A stretch of 22,534 nt of DNA from Chloromonas sp. AAM2 (taxonomy: Eukaryota; Chlorophyta; Chlorophyceae; Chlamydomonadales; Chlamydomonadaceae): positions 1 to 22,534 of the forward strand of contig QAXH01003740.1 of NCBI GenBank assembly GCA_004335635.1, given 5' to 3'. The notes below the pieces were generated by a model. It was not told the origin of the DNA, searched no databases, and saw only the letters and a program-made list of their open reading frames with translations. A program made the translations under genes and the position numbers. Positions 19,652 to 22,534 of the stretch are shown in pieces (within the stretch, counting starts at the first letter, position 1; each line of letters opens with the position of its first letter).

Positions 19652-20458
19652 AGGACGTACCAAACACGGACATTGGTGAGAATCCCTTTGACATGTGTGG
19701 GACGGCTAGTGTGTCTCTTCATGATGTCATCATAAGCGAGCCCTCTTGTCCCTCTTGTAAGTTGTAACCCTTGCTCTTCTCGGTCGCGGCCAACAAATCG
19801 CCCCGCATGGGCAACGCATTTAGAGCAGTGCATGAATTTCCATGGCATCATTCTGCATGCGATGCAGGGTGTAAGATGACGAAGCAGATCATGTTGGACA
19901 GCATGTTGGACGGCATGGTCTGTCGGAAGGATCGGAGGCGTTGCGAACGCATGGTCTGTGCACGTGACGACCGGTGTTCCCGTCAGCTCCTTTACAAAGC
20001 AAAAGCAGCGTCCTGGCGAGCCGATTGCATACTCGGGCGCGAGCACAAAGCGGACACGAGTGCTGTTTCGTCTATCTCATTAGGCAAGCTGAGCCTGTCC
20101 AAGAGTAAAGCTCAATAAGTGTAATAAGGCTGTAGGACGTCTCCGTGCGCAACACACGAGTTTGCTCAAGAGAGTGAAGCAGCTGGAACACTTGGTGGCG
20201 ACTTACATTACCGACTTCTGAGGCATACCGGCATATGCACAAAGGAAAGATGAGCTTGATTGCCAAACGTCTGGAGTCGCCCTGCGGAGCAAAACATCCT
20301 ACGGATCACCGCTTACTTCCAGCATACTGTCCGATGAGCTGCCAGCTGTCGGAGCAAGCTAGAGAACATCAATCAGCCTCTGTCGATGAAGCACCACTGC
20401 TCTTTCACTTGCTGAGCAGTTGGGTGCACTGGCAACTCTGTTAACTCAGCCCTTGAGC
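19652..20458. other. Spacer with no recognised gene
   Basis: Two TGTAA motifs (19756-19767) follow the possible terminal exon. A plus-strand frame ending at TGA 20218-20220 (SLLKRVKQLEHLVATYITDF) is amphipathic but unplaced. The long minus-strand ORF 19240-20046 is judged spurious. Confidence 0.4.
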
Positions 20459-20758
20459 TCATCTGCCCCAAATCCCTCTTGGCGCCGGCTTGGTGATGGG
20501 TGCATTGTCTGCCAACCACTTATCCAGCACGGCACTGTTGCCTTTCTTGGCGCCTTTGGCTGCCTTGCCCGGCTTACGATTCCCTTTGGCAGCCATACCC
20601 GGCTTAGGCACACCCTTGGCAACCCGACCCGTGTTAAACATACCCTTGGCCTTGCTACCCTGCCTGTACGCACCAATAGGGGGCCCTCCGTTTTGGTGGG
20701 TGTGCACACCACGAGCATGTCCACGCAAACGACTCGATGTTGGGTTAATTCGTATCAT
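20459..20758 (-). CDS. Hypothetical Lys/Gly-rich protein with 10-residue repeats
   Basis: A 99-residue frame from ATG 20758 to TGA. The middle is a basic tandem repeat of period exactly 30 bp (10 residues): units around KPGKAAKGAK, KPGMAAKGNR and NTGRVAKGVP, the TTGGC core recurring at 20554, 20584, 20614 and 20644. The C-terminus reads LDKWLADNAPITKPAPRGIW. The basic low-complexity centre with an ordered C-terminal tail would suit a nucleic-acid-binding protein, but I know no matching family. It could be an exon of a larger gene or a decoded minisatellite. The opposite strand is also open, which weakens the case. Confidence 0.3.
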   Translation of the reverse strand: MIRINPTSSRLRGHARGVHTHQNGGPPIGAYRQGSKAKGMFNTGRVAKGVPKPGMAAKGNRKPGKAAKGAKKGNSAVLDKWLADNAPITKPAPRGIWGR

Positions 20759-21329
20759 TTGCTACACGCATGTCGAGGGGAATCCCACCGTGAGAGCAAG
20801 AAAGAATCCCACCATGAGGTTCTTTGCTCCCATTCAACAAACAGGAAGGTTTGGCGACCTGGTTTGCGACCAGCTGCAGTTGTTGACCAATGTGGTGACA
20901 TGTGGTACGCTCATCACCATCCCTGATCAACCGTGCCTCGTATACCCTTCACCTCCTTTCCTCTGCACTAGCTCTCAACTTGTCACTGCAACCGTTGAAG
21001 TGGGTGATGCAATTGGTTCTAGCGCAAGAAGCCGAATGGCTGCGTCTGCTCACTGCGCTCTTGGACCAGGCATGTCAGCGGTGGGAATGCGCTAAGCCAG
21101 CTGCCAGAGCACGACACTGTACTGTGTCGTAGGGTGCGACATGTACCTTGCCAGCAAAATTGCCAGTCAGCACAAGAAAAGGAAAGCATGTTCAGAGTGA
21201 CGATGCCCATTGTCACGTGGGATCATGTCTTTCATGTATTCAGAACAACGGCTCTGCATCCACGTTGGACACAGCGGTAGGTCACTGTGTTCAGGCGGCA
21301 AAACCGGTCAACACAGGAAGTTCACCAAC
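20759..21329. other. Spacer upstream of the fourth PTB-like exon
   Basis: No gene recognised. It has two AATCCCACC-TGAG motifs (20781 and 20805). No P1BS-like site lies within 500 bp of the 21330 ATG; the nearest GNATATNC match (GCATATGC) is at 20231-20238, over 1 kb away. Confidence 0.4.
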
Positions 21330-21419
21330 ATGTCAGCCGCAATCGCCCTCGGGTACCTGAACAACTTTGACCTTAACCAGGTGATGAGCGGTAACTTGAT
21401 CGTTTTAAGGGATTACAAG
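21330..21419 (+). pseudogene. Fourth PTB-like first exon, opposite strand, divergent
   Basis: From ATG 21330 the frame reads MSAAIALGYLNNF, then DLNQVMSGNLIVLRDYK. It aligns with exon 1 of the array genes (MSAANPLGYLNNF ... GANFIVSRES) but lacks several residues in the middle. It ends at a plausible donor AAG|GTGGGT, the donor type used by exon 1 of genes 1 and 2. The phase differs: it ends on a whole codon, whereas the array genes end in phase 1. The next PTB exon ([16 protein letters not shown] type) is not found before the window end, about 1.1 kb away; a Fanzor-like fragment lies there instead. It is either the start of a gene with a long first intron or a broken copy; I favour broken but cannot exclude the former. 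Confidence 0.55.
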
Positions 21420-21460
21420 GTGGGTGGGAGTGCACACCATTCTCACGGACTCAAGACTGG

Positions 21461-21949
21461 GTGAAATTGAATTCTTTGATACATGCAAGCATTGCAGACC
21501 AGCTCCGTGCAGCAGGCATGGCTCCACAGCCAGAACGCCGGAGGGCTGCAGCAACGCTCCCACCACCAAGGACCCTGCAACAGATCAGGCAGTGCAAGGC
21601 GCACAAACTGAAGGGGGTGAAATTCGCAGGGAGCAGCACGCGTTACAAGGTCATGAGGTGCCCTTTGTACGACACGGTGTGGCAGCGGGATGTCAGTGCA
21701 GCGCGAAACATAATGCACGTGGGCTTGTGGAGCATGGCGGGCCTTCCTAACCGGCCACCTGTTCTGGCACGCAAACAGCAGCAGCAGCAGCAGCAGCAGA
21801 CTCCCCTTTACTACGACAAATTTTTGCAATTTGCGCAAGTAGTTGTTGTCTGCGTTGGACGTGCTTCCTGGTGTGCACTCCCTCCTTGTAAGGGAAGTCC
21901 CACCTTGAATTTTTTGTTAGCATCTGAAAATGCCAAAAATAAGGGGTGA
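21461..21949 (+). pseudogene. Fanzor/TnpB-like nuclease fragment (zinc ribbon and last RuvC motif)
   Basis: Fanzors are eukaryotic relatives of TnpB, RNA-guided RuvC nucleases carried by transposons. The frame (open from 21395; shown from 21461) holds RYKVMRCPLYDTVWQRDVSA followed by ARNIM at residues 61-85. This matches the end of the OrfB zinc ribbon (CPxC ... W-x-RD-x-NAARNI) and the RuvC-III motif, with its aspartate at D77 (codon 21689-21691). The second zinc cysteine of the CPxC pair is Tyr70 (CPLY). The first pair may be CKAH (45-48). The upstream RuvC-I and RuvC-II motifs and the guide-binding part are absent. The tail has eight glutamines (CAG repeat). So this is the degraded C-terminal piece of a Fanzor, not an active enzyme. 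The match is from motif recognition only. Confidence 0.6.
21776..21799. repeat. (CAG)8 microsatellite
   Basis: Eight CAG units, coding polyglutamine in the Fanzor-like frame just after its conserved end. Confidence 0.95.
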
Positions 21950-22534
21950 GTCCCACCATCTCACCTTGAGCTCACCAGCTCACCTTACCATATCCGTTGC
22001 TCCTCCATTGCAGCTTGAAGATGCTTGACAATAAGAACATGTTGACACAGCTTTGGACCTGAGTTTGGACCAGCTAGCAAGAGCTGGTGAGGCCCTTGTG
22101 ATGGTCGCCCTTCCGAGTGGTATCCCTGCCTGCTGCTGGACTAAGGGTATGTGGCGGCGTAATCTGAAGCTGCAGCGCTATACCAGGCGCGTATTGAATT
22201 CATGTGCGGAAAATCTTGTGTGGGGTCACCACCTAGGCACGGTAGGAATGAGTGCACATCAGAGCTTGGCGGTACCAAATCCACAGTACGGTTATAAGAG
22301 CAGCTACAACACTTTTATGACTATGTCAGTCCTTTCAATTGATAGGAGTTATCCCAGAACTGGCATACTTCTTGTTTTTTGAACTCACAACCTCAAACAA
22401 CAACTGCACACTGAGGCTTCTCTCAATGGCAAGGAAATGACAGTTCGGTGCCATGTCTCGACAGGATGCTCATCCGGCGTTCCAAAATATCTCCTCGCCA
22501 CTCACAAATCCGGCCTAGAGTGGTGAGCGGTGAC
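21950..22534. other. Right end, no gene recognised
   Basis: ORF 22053-22382 (plus) has no recognisable motif. No PTB exon 2 (NYEWLVVMG type) is visible on the plus strand. Confidence 0.4.

Noticed and set aside
19240..20046. 268-codon minus-strand ORF, longest open frame in the window
   Set aside because: Composition is rich in His, Arg, Ser and Cys without hydrophobic pattern, its end decodes the 12-bp minisatellite (LMLVLMLVLM), and it has no recognisable motif; a chance opening is more likely.

Overview
The window looks like nuclear DNA of a chlorophycean green alga (Chlamydomonas/Haematococcus type). The genes are intron-dense: 16 short GT-AG introns in each 4.7 kb gene, with donors mostly GTGAGT/GTAAGT and acceptors mostly TGCAG. 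They encode Pho4/PiT-family phosphate transporters of the algal PTB type, candidate TGTAA polyadenylation signals lie downstream, and the spacers carry microsatellites and decayed transposons. Base composition is only moderately GC-rich, so it is not C. reinhardtii itself. The species cannot be named from the sequence.

Layout. Three PTB-type sodium/phosphate symporter genes lie head-to-tail on the minus strand: gene 1 (start codon at 1898, cut by the left edge inside exon 8), gene 2 (6217-10925, complete, 17 exons, 623 codons) and gene 3 (11753-16570, complete, 17 exons, 624 codons). Every intron position and phase that can be compared is the same in all three copies, so the array arose by tandem duplication. 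Introns have diverged strongly, while parts of some exons are almost identical. A fourth, divergent PTB first exon lies on the plus strand at 21330-21419, next to a decayed Fanzor/TnpB-like fragment (21461-21949).

Spacers. The 4.3 kb between genes 1 and 2 holds the gene 1 promoter, a second 'orphan' copy of that promoter block (about 3366-3598), and a decayed hAT transposon (about 4289-5452) whose dimerisation region is frameshifted. The gene 1 and gene 2 promoters each carry a match to the P1BS phosphate-starvation element (GNATATNC) and a GGATAAAAA TATA-like box within about 170 bp of the start codon. The orphan block carries the same P1BS match. Upstream of gene 3 are an imperfect tandem repeat, a GACT microsatellite, a 71-bp tandem repeat and a 140-bp uninterrupted alternating pyrimidine-purine tract. 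Between 18.7 and 21.3 kb no gene is certain; a possible plus-strand terminal exon (ending 19651) and a Lys/Gly-rich repeat protein (minus strand, 20459-20758) are weak candidates.

Function. The window is a phosphate-acquisition cluster: plasma-membrane-type Pi symporters, probably induced by phosphate starvation through a PSR1/PHR1-type MYB factor, in a region that duplication and transposons have reshaped. All gene models were assembled by eye from splice signals and reading-frame continuity; no alignment or database search was run.
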